Source: an uncultured Selenomonadales bacterium (GTDB lineage Bacteria > Bacillota > Negativicutes > Selenomonadales > Selenomonadaceae). From it: a stretch of 64,000 nucleotides of DNA. Below, in pieces: positions 51,527 to 60,136 of this stretch (within the stretch, counting starts at the first letter, position 1; the number at the start of each line of letters is the position of its first letter). The notes below the pieces were generated by a model. It saw only the letters and a program-made list of their open reading frames with translations, searched no databases and was not told the origin of the DNA. Made by a program: the position numbers and the translations under genes. The stretch is from contig CAMUZG010000003.1 in the NCBI GenBank assembly GCA_947165145.1, forward strand, positions 1-64,000. Reading direction: 5' to 3'.

Positions 51527-51567
51527 TCGACGCGTAAGGGTGATACCCTTGGCGGTCTCTGAAATTT

Positions 51568-52923
51568 TCACTTGCCGATACAAAATTTGCTGAATATCTC
51601 GTTGAGAACATCTTCGCCGACCGATTCGCCAGTCAAATCACTCAAACATTCGAGAGCCGCACGCAAATCAATCGACACGAAATCCACGCCGATATTCTGT
51701 CTGATTGTCGCTTGAGCTTCGCGAAGATGTTTGACGGCTCGACGCAGTAAATCAGCCTCGCGTTCGTCGCGGACAAAACTCATCTCGAAATCAATCGTGC
51801 CGACGCGTTCACCAATCGCCGACAAAAGTTTATCGCAACCCGCTCCGCTCTTCAACGACAGTTCAATGACCTGCGCGGCGGGAATTTTTTTTGCAAGTTG
51901 TTCAGCGGTCGTGACGGGCGGCAAGTCAATTTTCGTCAGCAAAATCAGTGCGTCGCGATTCGACAGGAGCTTGAAAATTTCATCGTCCTCGGCGTCAAGC
52001 GGTCGTGAACCGTCGAACAGCGCGAGAATCAGTTCAGCACGTGCGGCGCAGTCGCGAGCCCGTTCAATGCCGATTTGTTCCACCGCGTCGCCCGAATTGC
52101 GAATTCCCGCCGTGTCGATGATTTTAAGTGGAATTCCGTCGACGTTGACGAATTCTTCAATGCTGTCGCGTGTCGTGCCAGGAATGTCAGTGACGATTGC
52201 GCGTTCAGTCTTCGCGAAAAAATTCAGCAGACTCGACTTGCCGACGTTCGGTTTGCCGATTATCGCAGTCTCCAAACCTTCGCGCATAATTTTGCCAGCC
52301 GATTGATTCTTCAGCAGTTCGTTAAGCTTGACAATCTGCGTGGCGATGTTTTCGTCGACGGTAGCCAAAATCACGTCGTCAAGGTCGTCTTCGGGGAAAT
52401 CGATTGTCGCTTCGATGTGGGCTTCTGAATTCAAAATCGCTTGCCGAATCTCGCGGATTGTCGCGGACGTTCTGCCCGCCAACTGATTTTGCGCAACAGT
52501 CAATGCGGCGGAAGTTTTGGCTTGAATCACGTCAAGCACGGCTTGGGCTTGCGTCAAATCGATTCGTCCGTTGAGAAAAGCGCGTTTGGTAAATTCGCCG
52601 CGTTCGGCAGGACGAGCACCCGCCTTGAACGTGAGCTTGAGGACTTCGCGCAAAACGACGCTACCGCCGTGACATTGCAATTCAACGACATTTTCCCGCG
52701 TGTAAGATTTCGGTTCGCGCATGACAAGGGCAATCGCCTCGTCGACAATCACGCCGTCAAAATTTTTCACGTGCCCGAAAATAATTTTCCCGTGTTCGGC
52801 TTGAGTTAGTGATTTATCAAAAATTTTCTCGGCAATGGCAATCGAATTCGCGCCGCTCAATCTGATAATGCCGACGCCAGAATTTCCCGCCGCCGTAGCA
52901 ATCGCGCTGATTGTGTCTTCCAT
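51568..52923 (-). CDS. mnmE: tRNA modification GTPase MnmE
   Basis: The 451-residue protein has an N-terminal folate-binding domain, a G domain with GKPNVGKSSLLN, DIPGTTRD and DTAG, and the C-terminal CIGK. With MnmG it modifies U34 of tRNAs. GAGGTG precedes the ATG. A terminator hairpin sits just upstream of the ribosome binding site. mnmG, the usual neighbour, is not in the window, because mnmE is followed by a convergent gene. Confidence 0.97.
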   Translation of the reverse strand: MEDTISAIATAAGNSGVGIIRLSGANSIAIAEKIFDKSLTQAEHGKIIFGHVKNFDGVIVDEAIALVMREPKSYTRENVVELQCHGGSVVLREVLKLTFKAGARPAERGEFTKRAFLNGRIDLTQAQAVLDVIQAKTSAALTVAQNQLAGRTSATIREIRQAILNSEAHIEATIDFPEDDLDDVILATVDENIATQIVKLNELLKNQSAGKIMREGLETAIIGKPNVGKSSLLNFFAKTERAIVTDIPGTTRDSIEEFVNVDGIPLKIIDTAGIRNSGDAVEQIGIERARDCAARAELILALFDGSRPLDAEDDEIFKLLSNRDALILLTKIDLPPVTTAEQLAKKIPAAQVIELSLKSGAGCDKLLSAIGERVGTIDFEMSFVRDEREADLLRRAVKHLREAQATIRQNIGVDFVSIDLRAALECLSDLTGESVGEDVLNEIFSKFCIGK

Positions 52924-52937
52924 ACTGTCACCTCATG

Positions 52938-52962
52938 AAAAAAGCCCGCCGCATTGACGGGC
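52938..52962 (-). terminator. Terminator between jag and mnmE
   Basis: On the minus strand GCCCG (52962-52958) pairs with CGGGC (52948-52944) and is followed by six Ts. It ends about 15 bases before the mnmE ATG, so mnmE needs readthrough or its own promoter. Confidence 0.8.
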
Positions 52963-52983
52963 AAAATTTATTTGCTTAGTGAT

Positions 52984-53814
52984 TCAATGTTTACCGCGCT
53001 TGACGGGCGTGACAATGACGTAACGATAAGGATCTTCGCCGGAACTGTGTGTTTCGACGCGATCATTTTCTTGCAGGACGGTATGAATTATTTTGCGTTC
53101 GTGACGATTCATGGGCTCAAGGCGTACATCATGACGAGTTTTAATCGCGCGTTCAGCAACACTTTTCGCGAGCTTGATAAGCGTTTCTTCGCGGCGGCGG
53201 CGATAATCTTCAACGTCAAGAATCAAATGCAGTCTATCTTCGCCGAGCTTGCGATTGATTGACAGGTTCAGCAGATATTGCAGGGAGTCGAGAGCTTGCC
53301 CGCGTCTGCCGATAAGCACGCCGAGATTTTTTCCGACCAAATCGAAGACGTAAGCGTTCTCCGATTCCGCAGATGTTTTGATTGTGACTTCGAGACCCAT
53401 TGCCGCGAAGACGTCTTGCAAAAATTTTTCTGCGTCGTTGAGAATTTGTTCGTGATTGACGGGCTTAACCTCTTCGACGGGCGACGGCTCCAATACCGGC
53501 TCAAAAACTTCGACGGGTTCAGTAGCTGGAGTTTCCGCGATTGGTTCGGCAACCGTTTCGACGACGACATCTTTGTCGGGCTCAACGGCGACTTCTTCAA
53601 TCGGCGCAGGTTCCGCGATTTGAACGGGGGATTCAGTGACTTTGACCGTTGCGCGAATTCTCGCGGGTTTTTCGCCGAGCAGACCGAATAATCTTTTCGA
53701 CGGCGTTTCCAAGACTTCAACCGTAAGTTCGCTTTCGTCGACGCCGAGCTGAGCAACCGCCGTTCGGATTGCCTCTTCGATGGTTTTGCCTGTCGTTTCA
53801 ATAACATTCGCCAT
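52984..53814 (-). CDS. jag: RNA-binding protein Jag/KhpB
   Basis: This 276-residue protein has a Jag-N domain (IEEAIRTAVAQLGVDESELTVEVL), a Glu/Pro/Val-rich linker of about 70 residues, a KH domain (LVGKNLGVLIGRRGQALDSLQ) and an R3H domain (MNRHERKIIHTVLQEN). It lies downstream of yidC, as usual. KhpB binds RNA and affects division and wall synthesis. Confidence 0.93.
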   Translation of the reverse strand: MANVIETTGKTIEEAIRTAVAQLGVDESELTVEVLETPSKRLFGLLGEKPARIRATVKVTESPVQIAEPAPIEEVAVEPDKDVVVETVAEPIAETPATEPVEVFEPVLEPSPVEEVKPVNHEQILNDAEKFLQDVFAAMGLEVTIKTSAESENAYVFDLVGKNLGVLIGRRGQALDSLQYLLNLSINRKLGEDRLHLILDVEDYRRRREETLIKLAKSVAERAIKTRHDVRLEPMNRHERKIIHTVLQENDRVETHSSGEDPYRYVIVTPVKRGKH

Positions 53815-54486
53815 TTAAACCGCCTCCTTGTCGTCTTGCCGATTCGTCCACCATTGCTGAACGATTTGCACGACGTTCATCGTCACCCAATAGAGCACGA
53901 GCCCTGCGGGGAACTGCAAACTTATCCAACCGATAAAAATCGGCATTACAATCATCATAACTTTCATCTGCTGATTTTGGTCGTCTGGAGACATCATCTT
54001 TTGCTGAAGAAAAGTTGTCGCGGCAGACAGGAACGGCAACGCGTAAGTCGGGTCGGGTTCGGATAAACTCGGCAGCCACGCGAACGACGGTGGTGCTCCG
54101 CCATAATCGAAGCTGAACAGCGTGTAATACATGCCCATCAAAATCGGCATTTGAATCAGCATCGGCAGACAGCCCGACATCGGGTTCGCGCCTTCTTTTT
54201 TGTAAAGTTCAAGCAACTTTTGCTGCATGACTTGCGGATTGTCCTTGTATTTCTCCTGCAACTTTTTCATTTGCGGCTGAAGGCGTTGCATTGCCTTCAT
54301 CGATTGAAGTTGCTTTTTCGTCAGCGGGTAGACCAAAATTTTTATCAAGATTGTCAGCAGAATGATAGCCAGACCGTAGCTGGGCATGCCGACGATTTCC
54401 GTCAGCGAATAGAGCGCGGTCAGCACGGCGTTCATCAGGTATTCTATCGGCGCGAAGATACCGCTGAAGATTCCCGGTTCTTCCAA
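53815..54486 (-). CDS. yidC: Membrane protein insertase YidC
   Basis: A 223-residue YidC/Oxa1 core with five hydrophobic segments, LVYPLTKKQLQSMKAMQRLQP, NPMSGCLPMLIQMPI and the C-terminal VMMIVMPIFIGWISLQFPAGLVLYW. It inserts and folds inner-membrane proteins. The TTG at 54486 has AAGGATG upstream; an earlier TTG is less likely. There is no lipoprotein signal. Between it and yidD lies the inverted heptad repeat H. Confidence 0.94.
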   Translation of the reverse strand: MEEPGIFSGIFAPIEYLMNAVLTALYSLTEIVGMPSYGLAIILLTILIKILVYPLTKKQLQSMKAMQRLQPQMKKLQEKYKDNPQVMQQKLLELYKKEGANPMSGCLPMLIQMPILMGMYYTLFSFDYGGAPPSFAWLPSLSEPDPTYALPFLSAATTFLQQKMMSPDDQNQQMKVMMIVMPIFIGWISLQFPAGLVLYWVTMNVVQIVQQWWTNRQDDKEAV

Positions 54487-54503
54487 AAAATCACATCCTT
54501 CTA

Positions 54504-54582
54504 TCAATTTGGAATTGGGAATTAGAAATTATTTTTTGACATCATCATTCCTAATTTCAAATTCCACATTCCTAATTGGATC
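54504..54582. repeat. Inverted pair of heptad arrays (copy H), inside the yidD end
   Basis: Left arm of about four heptads (54504-54531) and right arm of about five complementary heptads (54547-54582). The right arm encodes the last residues of yidD; the left arm lies between yidD and yidC. The RNA could form a hairpin between the two genes. Confidence 0.85.
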
Positions 54583-54777
54583 ATAGCCGCCTTTGCTGAA
54601 GGGATTGCAACGCAGGATTCGCCACAACGTCAGCAAACCGCCGCGTGCCCAACCGTATCTTTCGATTGCCTCAAGCGCATACGCTGAACACGTCGGCACG
54701 AATCGACAACACGGAGCCTTCAGCGGCGACAACCACCGTCGATAAAATTTTATCAGATTTATTAAAAGTCTCGTCAT
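54529..54777 (-). CDS. yidD: Membrane protein insertion efficiency factor YidD
   Basis: An 82-residue protein with the YidD core: [39 protein letters not shown] and [15 protein letters not shown]. Normal YidD ends close to this GGYDP. Here a tail [15 protein letters not shown] is added, read from the heptad repeat. The ATG overlaps the rnpA stop (ATGA). Confidence 0.93.
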   Translation of the reverse strand: MTRLLINLIKFYRRWLSPLKAPCCRFVPTCSAYALEAIERYGWARGGLLTLWRILRCNPFSKGGYDPIRNVEFEIRNDDVKK

Positions 54778-55121
54778 GACATCAACAACTTGGATCTTCT
54801 GCACAAATCCAAAAAGGCTTTTTCGGCGTCCTTGAATTTGGCGGTGACCAGGAATTTTCGCCCAACGAGAATCATTGCGCAGTCGTGGCGGAGAGAATTT
54901 TTGTTGAGCCGATAAACTTCACGCATAAGCCGCTTGACACGGTTACGAACGACCGCGCCGCCGAGTCTCTTGCCCGCCGCGAAGCCGACTTTGCCGTTGT
55001 AGCGTTCATCTTTGACGACAAGGATAACCAGTGCATGATTGGCGAATGAGCGTCCGCCGTTGTGCACCGCGTTGAAATCGTTCTTGCCGCGCAAAATTTC
55101 GCCTTTGCTCAAGTTGAACAT
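54774..55121 (-). CDS. rnpA: Ribonuclease P protein component
   Basis: The 115-residue RNase P subunit helps trim tRNA 5' ends. It has [41 protein letters not shown] and the basic helix motif [18 protein letters not shown] precedes the ATG at 55121. A terminator between rpmH and rnpA probably lowers its level relative to L34. Confidence 0.95.
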   Translation of the reverse strand: MFNLSKGEILRGKNDFNAVHNGGRSFANHALVILVVKDERYNGKVGFAAGKRLGGAVVRNRVKRLMREVYRLNKNSLRHDCAMILVGRKFLVTAKFKDAEKAFLDLCRRSKLLMS

Positions 55122-55149
55122 CTGCAATCCTCCGCCCGCCGATAACGCG

Positions 55150-55178
55150 AAAAAAAAGGTCACTTCGATTAGTGACCT
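55150..55178 (-). terminator. Attenuating terminator between rpmH and rnpA
   Basis: On the minus strand AGGTCACT (55178-55171) pairs with AGTGACCT (55164-55157), followed by a T-run to 55150. It sits 29 bases before the rnpA ATG. Confidence 0.85.
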
Positions 55179-55187
55179 GCCGCACTC

Positions 55188-55322
55188 TTAAGCTGTAAGT
55201 ACTTTTCTGCCACGCTGACGACGTCTTTTGATGACAAGTCGTCCGCCTTTAGTCTTCATGCGTTCGCGAAAGCCGTGCGTTTTTTTGCGCCAATGTGAAT
55301 TCGGTTGAAAGGTTCTCTTCAA
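55188..55322 (-). CDS. rpmH: Ribosomal protein L34
   Basis: The 44-residue protein reads [20 protein letters not shown] and is the normal L34 length, rich in Arg/Lys. It begins with TTG after GGAGG. A consensus promoter lies at 55394-55366. dnaA, the usual divergent neighbour, is not there. Confidence 0.97.
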   Translation of the reverse strand: MKRTFQPNSHWRKKTHGFRERMKTKGGRLVIKRRRQRGRKVLTA

Positions 55323-55365
55323 GCCTGACACCTCCTCGGCAAAAGTTTTAACTATAACGTTGTCG

Positions 55366-55394
55366 ATTATAGACGAGCGGTTTTTTCGTGTCAA
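55366..55394 (-). promoter_or_regulatory. Consensus promoter for rpmH
   Basis: On the minus strand TTGACA (55394-55389) and TATAAT (55371-55366) are perfect hexamers with a 17-base spacer, fitting a highly expressed ribosomal gene. Confidence 0.88.
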
Positions 55395-55404
55395 GCGGCG
55401 AATT

Positions 55405-55487
55405 CAATTTGGAATTAGGAATTTGGAATTAGAAATTAATTCGGCGTCGTCACCATTCCTAATTCATAATTCCACATTCCACATTGA
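55405..55487. repeat. Inverted pair of heptad arrays (copy I), inside the tmcAL end
   Basis: Left arm of about four heptads (55405-55439) and right arm of about five complementary heptads (55454-55487), loop with GGCGTCGTC. The right arm encodes the C-terminus of TmcAL. Confidence 0.85.
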
Positions 55488-56647
55488 TAAAAATCTTCCC
55501 ATGGCGAATGCGGATCATCGAACAGCAGCCCGCGCAGATTTGTCGCCTGCACGTCAAGCAACAAAATTTTTTGGTACGGCTCAAGCGGTCGGCGGCGTTC
55601 GTGAATATCTCGGCGGTTCAAATGTTTGGTGAGCTTCGTGACAAGCGGCGCGGAAATTTTTTTCAGCAGTGACCGTCCACGCTCATTGAACGCCAAAATT
55701 CGTGCGCAAGTCGTCGCGTCGAGTTCGGCAACCTGCGCGGCAGTCACGTCGAGCAAAACGTAAAGCAACAATCGGCGGATTCGTGCGGCTGTATATCGTC
55801 GAGCAGTTAACGTTTCAATCAACGCGGAAAAATTTTTCGCCGACGCGTTCAGCAAGCGATGTTCCAAACCTTCCGTCATGCCGAAAATTTTTTTCAACGT
55901 GTCGACGCGCGTTGTGATGAGTTTGGACATCAGCGGGCGCAGTAAAAATTTTTCGTCAACCAAACCGGCGATTCGTTCCCCGCGCAGTGCCGATAACGTT
56001 TCGTCGTCGACGCAAGCCGAAATTTTTTCCCACGGCGGAGAATTCTCGCGGATTGCAGTTCGGATTGCCGACGCGCTTGAAAATTTTCCGTGCAATGTCA
56101 AATCGTCGTAAGCCGCGCCGATTCGTTCGATGAGCAACGGGGAAATTTTTTCGGGCAAAGCACGCAGATATTCGACCGCAAGAATTGTGTTTGGTTGCCG
56201 CAAAATTTTTTCGTCGAGTTGCGTGACTTGAGCCAAAATTTTTGTGACAGCCGCCGCGTATGACGTTCCTTGAGCCATCAATTTCGGGACGTCTGATAAA
56301 TCTGCCGCCGCCGCGAGTTTTAATTTGTCGAGGTCTGTGACTTCCGCGCCGAATGCCAACGTGTCGACGACGCCTAAACTTTCAAGCAATCTGATTCCGC
56401 CGCGCGCGAAGTCTTGAGCACTCCGTACCGCCACGATAAATGGTAGCTCCAAAACCAAGTCGACGCCGTTTGAAATTGCAATCCGTGCCCGTGTCCATTT
56501 GTCGAGGATTGCCGGCGAACCGCGTTGAGTGAAACTCCCGCTCATCACCGCGACAATTTCCGAGCCGCAGAATTTTTTTATCGCGCTGATTTGATGTGCG
56601 TGCCCCGCGTGAAATGGGTTGTACTCCGCGATAATGCCGACCGCCAT
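55436..56647 (-). CDS. tmcAL: tRNA(Met) cytidine acetate ligase-like protein (TmcAL/YlbM)
   Basis: The 403-residue protein activates acetate to modify C34 of elongator tRNA-Met. It has the HIGH-like VGIIAEYNPFHAGHAHQI motif, VMSGSFTQRGSPAILDKWTRA and the FGAEVTDLDKL region. The last residues GMWNYELGMVTTPN come from the heptad repeat. The ATG at 56647 follows GGAGGCGGGAG. It lies upstream of rpmH, where dnaA is usual. Confidence 0.92.
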   Translation of the reverse strand: MAVGIIAEYNPFHAGHAHQISAIKKFCGSEIVAVMSGSFTQRGSPAILDKWTRARIAISNGVDLVLELPFIVAVRSAQDFARGGIRLLESLGVVDTLAFGAEVTDLDKLKLAAAADLSDVPKLMAQGTSYAAAVTKILAQVTQLDEKILRQPNTILAVEYLRALPEKISPLLIERIGAAYDDLTLHGKFSSASAIRTAIRENSPPWEKISACVDDETLSALRGERIAGLVDEKFLLRPLMSKLITTRVDTLKKIFGMTEGLEHRLLNASAKNFSALIETLTARRYTAARIRRLLLYVLLDVTAAQVAELDATTCARILAFNERGRSLLKKISAPLVTKLTKHLNRRDIHERRRPLEPYQKILLLDVQATNLRGLLFDDPHSPWEDFYQCGMWNYELGMVTTPN

Positions 56648-56681
56648 TGCTCCCGCCTCCAATCGATTTCAGTTTAATTTC

Positions 56682-56710
56682 TTGCAACTAAAGGGCAAAT
56701 GTTGTATACT
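56682..56710 (+). promoter_or_regulatory. Promoter for the glucosaminidase-like gene
   Basis: TTGCAA (56682-56687) and TATACT (56705-56710) have a 17-base spacer, 53 bases before the TTG start at 56763. Confidence 0.68.
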
Positions 56711-56762
56711 TCGCGGCGATTGATAGAATTTCCTGAAAAAAATCTGTACAGAGGTGATTGTT

Positions 56763-57533
56763 TTGATACTATCTCGAACAAAAAAATTCATAGCGGCAGC
56801 GTTGCTCGGCGCGTTTACGATTTCGATTCCCGCGGTGAGCGACGCAGGCACCAAAAGAATTCACGACCCGAAAACGCCGACAAAATCAGTTGAAAAGCGG
56901 AAGTTGCCCACTCTGCGCGAACGTGTAACCGAAACGATGAATCAGTTCAAAGTCGACGACCAGCAAGAAATTTACACAGCCTACGACGCGCCAACGGATT
57001 TTTATGTCCCGACGACGACTTCGGCAGCCGACACGTCGATAATCGGAACGCCAATGGCAACTCAACAGCAATGCGTTCGCTATCTCCTGCACAACAATCC
57101 CAATCCGAATTTGGCGGTTTCGGCGGAAGAAATTGTCGCTTACTACTACGAGGAGGGCAGACGCGAAGGTATTCGCCCCGATGTCGCGTTTGCGCAGGCT
57201 CTCAAGGAAACTGGCTTTTTCCGTTACGGCGGCGATGTCATTCCCGAACAGAACAATTATTGCGGCTTGGGCACGACCGGCGGCGGCGTCAAAGGCGAAT
57301 TCTTTGCAACACCGCAACTCGGCGTTCGCGCTCACATTCAACATTTGCTCGCCTATTCTTCGACACGACGTCCGACAATGCCTGTTGTCGACCCGCGCTA
57401 TGGTATCGTTCGGCAAGCTTACGGTTCGCGGACTTTGGGCACGTGGCAAGATTTGAACGGACGTTGGGCGGTACCAGGCAATTATTACGGTCAAGAAATT
57501 CTGTCAATGTTCCGCGATATTCTGATTCAATAA
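56763..57533 (+). CDS. Secreted glucosaminidase-like wall hydrolase
   Basis: The 256-residue protein has a signal peptide (SRTKKFIAAALLGAFTISIP) and a disordered region of about 70 residues. A glucosaminidase domain (PF01832-like) follows: ARRE-type YYYEEGRREGIRPDVAFAQA, LKETGFFRYGGDV, QNNYCGLGTTGGG and GVRAHIQHL. The catalytic Glu is in LKETGFF. It would cut glycan strands outside the inner membrane. TTG at 56763 after AGAGGTG. Confidence 0.88.
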   Translation: MILSRTKKFIAAALLGAFTISIPAVSDAGTKRIHDPKTPTKSVEKRKLPTLRERVTETMNQFKVDDQQEIYTAYDAPTDFYVPTTTSAADTSIIGTPMATQQQCVRYLLHNNPNPNLAVSAEEIVAYYYEEGRREGIRPDVAFAQALKETGFFRYGGDVIPEQNNYCGLGTTGGGVKGEFFATPQLGVRAHIQHLLAYSSTRRPTMPVVDPRYGIVRQAYGSRTLGTWQDLNGRWAVPGNYYGQEILSMFRDILIQ

Positions 57534-57555
57534 AATTCTTTAAGAGACTACGACA

Positions 57556-58906
57556 ATGGCACATGAAAATAAAATGCAACGCGGTTTGAAAAATCGTCAC
57601 TTGCAGATGATTGCGTTGGGCACGGCGGTCGGCACGGGCTTATTCTACGGCTCCACCGCGACAATAGCTTTGGCAGGTCCCGCCGTCTCGTTGAGCTACT
57701 TAATCGGCGGAATAATCATCTTCCTTATCGTGCGAATGCTGGGCGAAATGTCGGTTGAAGAACTGGTTTCGGGTTCGTTCAGCTATTTTGCCGCAAAATA
57801 CTGGGGCGAATTTCCTGGATTTCTTGCGGGTTGGAATTATTGGTTTCTTTATATCCTAGTGAGCATGGCGGAATTGTCTGCCGTGTCGATTTATTTGGGT
57901 TATTGGTTCCCCGATTTGCCCAAATGGATTGGCGTGCTCGCGTGCCTGCTGATCATCACGGCGATTAATCTCGTCACGGTCAGCGCATACGGCGAAATTG
58001 AATTTTGGATGGCATTTATAAAAATCTCCGCGATAATAGGAATGATTCTGCTTGGCTCGTACACAATCTTTGTTGACCCGAATCCGTTCCCGATGAATTT
58101 TCATAACCTGTGGGATCACGGCGGTTTTTTCCCGAACGGACTTGAAGGAATGTTAATGTCGCTTGCTCCGGTGCTGTTCAGTTTCGGCGGCATTGAATTA
58201 ATCGGCATAACGGCGGGCGAGGCTGAAAATCCCGACAAGACAATTCCCCGCGCAATCAATCAAGTCATTTACCGCATTTTGATTTTCTACGTCGGCACGA
58301 TGATTGTTTTGATGACGCTGTGGCCTTGGAACGAGGTCGGCAAAGACGCAAGCCCGTTCGTGCAGATTTTCAGTAGCGCGGGCTTCACAATGGCGGCGAA
58401 CATCTTAAACTTTGTCGTGCTGACGGCTGCCGTGTCGGTCTTTAATTCAGCGATTTATTCCAATTCGCGCATGTTGTTCGGTTTGGCGAAAAGCGGCAAT
58501 GCTCCGAAATTTTTTGACACACTGTCGAGTCGCGGAGTCCCTGTCAACGGCATTTTAATTTCGGCGGGAATAACATTGCTTGCCGTCGTGCTGAATTATT
58601 TTTTTCCCCGAAGAAATTTTTATGTACATGATGTCAATCGTAACGGGCGCGATAGTTATCAGCTGGGCAATGATTGTCCTTACGCATTTGAAATTCCGTG
58701 AGCATTGCAAATCGGCGGGCGTCGTCCCGAAATTCAAAGCGTTCTTCTACCCTGCGGTAAATTATCTGTGCTTGGCGTTTTTGGCGGGCATTTTGATTAT
58801 TATGGCGTTAATGGACTCGATGCGACCGGCGGTTATCGTCATGCCGATTTGAATTCTGGTGATATGGTTGTTCTTCCGCTCGAAGATGAAAGGATTTTTG
58901 AAATGA
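57556..58906 (+). pseudogene. Amino acid permease (APC family), frameshift and stop
   Basis: The first frame gives ten hydrophobic segments of an APC permease, starting MQRGLKNRHLQMIALGTAVG and including SFGGIELIGITAGEAENPDK. After VVLNYFFP the frame changes; the other frame continues EEIFMYMMSIVTGAIVISWA with the last helices. One extra base in the T7C4 run (58600-58609) explains it. The second frame stops at TGA 58850-58852 where the family would likely have Trp (MPI-W), and 17 more sensible codons run to 58906. Two lesions suggest a true pseudogene. Confidence 0.85.
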
Positions 58907-60120
58907 TTCACGTTTGTTTCGGATTGCACGACAAAAGCGGACGTTATTCAAAATTCGTCGGCGCGACAATGGCTTCAATTTTTGAAAACACTGCGGCGGA
59001 CGTGACGATTCACATTTTGCACGACGCGACGTTATCGGACGCGAACCGCGACAATTTTTCTTACCTTGCAGGGCGTTACGCTCAGCACGTAAAATTTCAT
59101 AACGTCGAAAAAATTTGTCCCGAAGAAATTAAATTCCTCAAAGAAAAAATCGCCGTCGTCTTGAACACGCGCTTCAGTATCGGGACGTTTTATCGTCTGC
59201 TGATGAAAAAAATTCTGTCGGCTCACGGCGTCGGCAAGGCGATTTACCTCGACGCGGACATCATCGTCAACCTCGACATTGCCGAACTTTGGCAACACGA
59301 CTTGAAAGATATTCCGCTTGCCGCCGTGCCCGAAAAGGACGCGACGCTCGGCTACATGATTGCCAACAAATATCTGATTAAAAAGGGGCTCGTCAAGCAG
59401 GAAAATTATTTCAACGCGGGCGTGATTCTCTTCAACGTCGACAAGTTGGAAAAAAATTTTTTCTACGACGGGCTGAAATTCCTTGCCGAAAATCCGCAGT
59501 GTGAATGCTTCGACCAAGACATTTTGAACGCGTTCTTCTCGGCAAACTATCTCAAGCTTGAGCAAAAGTTTGATTCGTTCGTGCAATCGGACAGGCTCAG
59601 GAAATTGCCGCTCACGAAGAAAATTTATCATTACGCGGGGCAGTGCATTGAATTAAAATTTGACGACGCTTACAACAAGCTGTTCATGGAACATTTCGTG
59701 CGGACGCCGTGGTTTGATTTCGGTTTCGTCGACAGGATAGGCAAGGCTTTCCGCAAAATGACCGACGAACATACGTTGCACGTTCAGCGAATGTTGCGGC
59801 TTGCCGTCGAACATAAGCGCGCGTTCTTCGTCACGTCGAACAACGTCAACGCGATAAAAATTCTGTTCAGTGTTCAAGACGACGAATTGATAATTAAAAC
59901 CGACAATCCGTTCATGGTAAACGAACTCGTCACGAAAATGCGGGAACTTCGCGGGAAGAAGGTCTTCTTCATTTGCCAACCGAATTACGACGATTACAAA
60001 CGTATGCTGTACACTCTGGGTTTTCGCGAGTTTTTTGACTTTGCAAACGGTATGGTTTTCATGACGAAGGAGCAATGCGGCTTCATGCGTGTTGAGCGCG
60101 ATTTAATCAACGAAATGTAA
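58903..60120 (+). CDS. Glycosyltransferase family 8 protein
   Basis: The 405-residue protein has the GT8 pattern: FVGATMASIFENTAADVTIHIL, GTFYRLLM, the DxD motif YLDADIIVNLDIAELW, YFNAGVILFNVDKL, FDQDILNAFF and HYAGQCIE. It probably adds galactose or glucose to lipopolysaccharide or a surface glycan. The ATG at 58903 has AAGGA eight bases upstream; the longer frame to 58705 overlaps the permease and is rejected. The last 110 residues look like a separate domain. Confidence 0.9.
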   Translation: MIHVCFGLHDKSGRYSKFVGATMASIFENTAADVTIHILHDATLSDANRDNFSYLAGRYAQHVKFHNVEKICPEEIKFLKEKIAVVLNTRFSIGTFYRLLMKKILSAHGVGKAIYLDADIIVNLDIAELWQHDLKDIPLAAVPEKDATLGYMIANKYLIKKGLVKQENYFNAGVILFNVDKLEKNFFYDGLKFLAENPQCECFDQDILNAFFSANYLKLEQKFDSFVQSDRLRKLPLTKKIYHYAGQCIELKFDDAYNKLFMEHFVRTPWFDFGFVDRIGKAFRKMTDEHTLHVQRMLRLAVEHKRAFFVTSNNVNAIKILFSVQDDELIIKTDNPFMVNELVTKMRELRGKKVFFICQPNYDDYKRMLYTLGFREFFDFANGMVFMTKEQCGFMRVERDLINEM

Positions 60121-60136
60121 TTTTGGAGTTCTCGGC

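Noticed and set aside
51527-51567. Terminator between the aldo/keto reductase and mnmE
   Set aside because: A small AAGGGT/ACCCTT hairpin exists but has no T-run on either strand.
55323-55435. Replication origin next to rpmH
   Set aside because: No dnaA gene and no cluster of TTATNCACA boxes is present; the gap holds only the rpmH promoter and a repeat arm.
58850-58852. TGA read as Trp or selenocysteine in the permease
   Set aside because: Many genes here end at TGA, so it is a normal stop, and a frameshift is needed as well; no selenocysteine element is evident.
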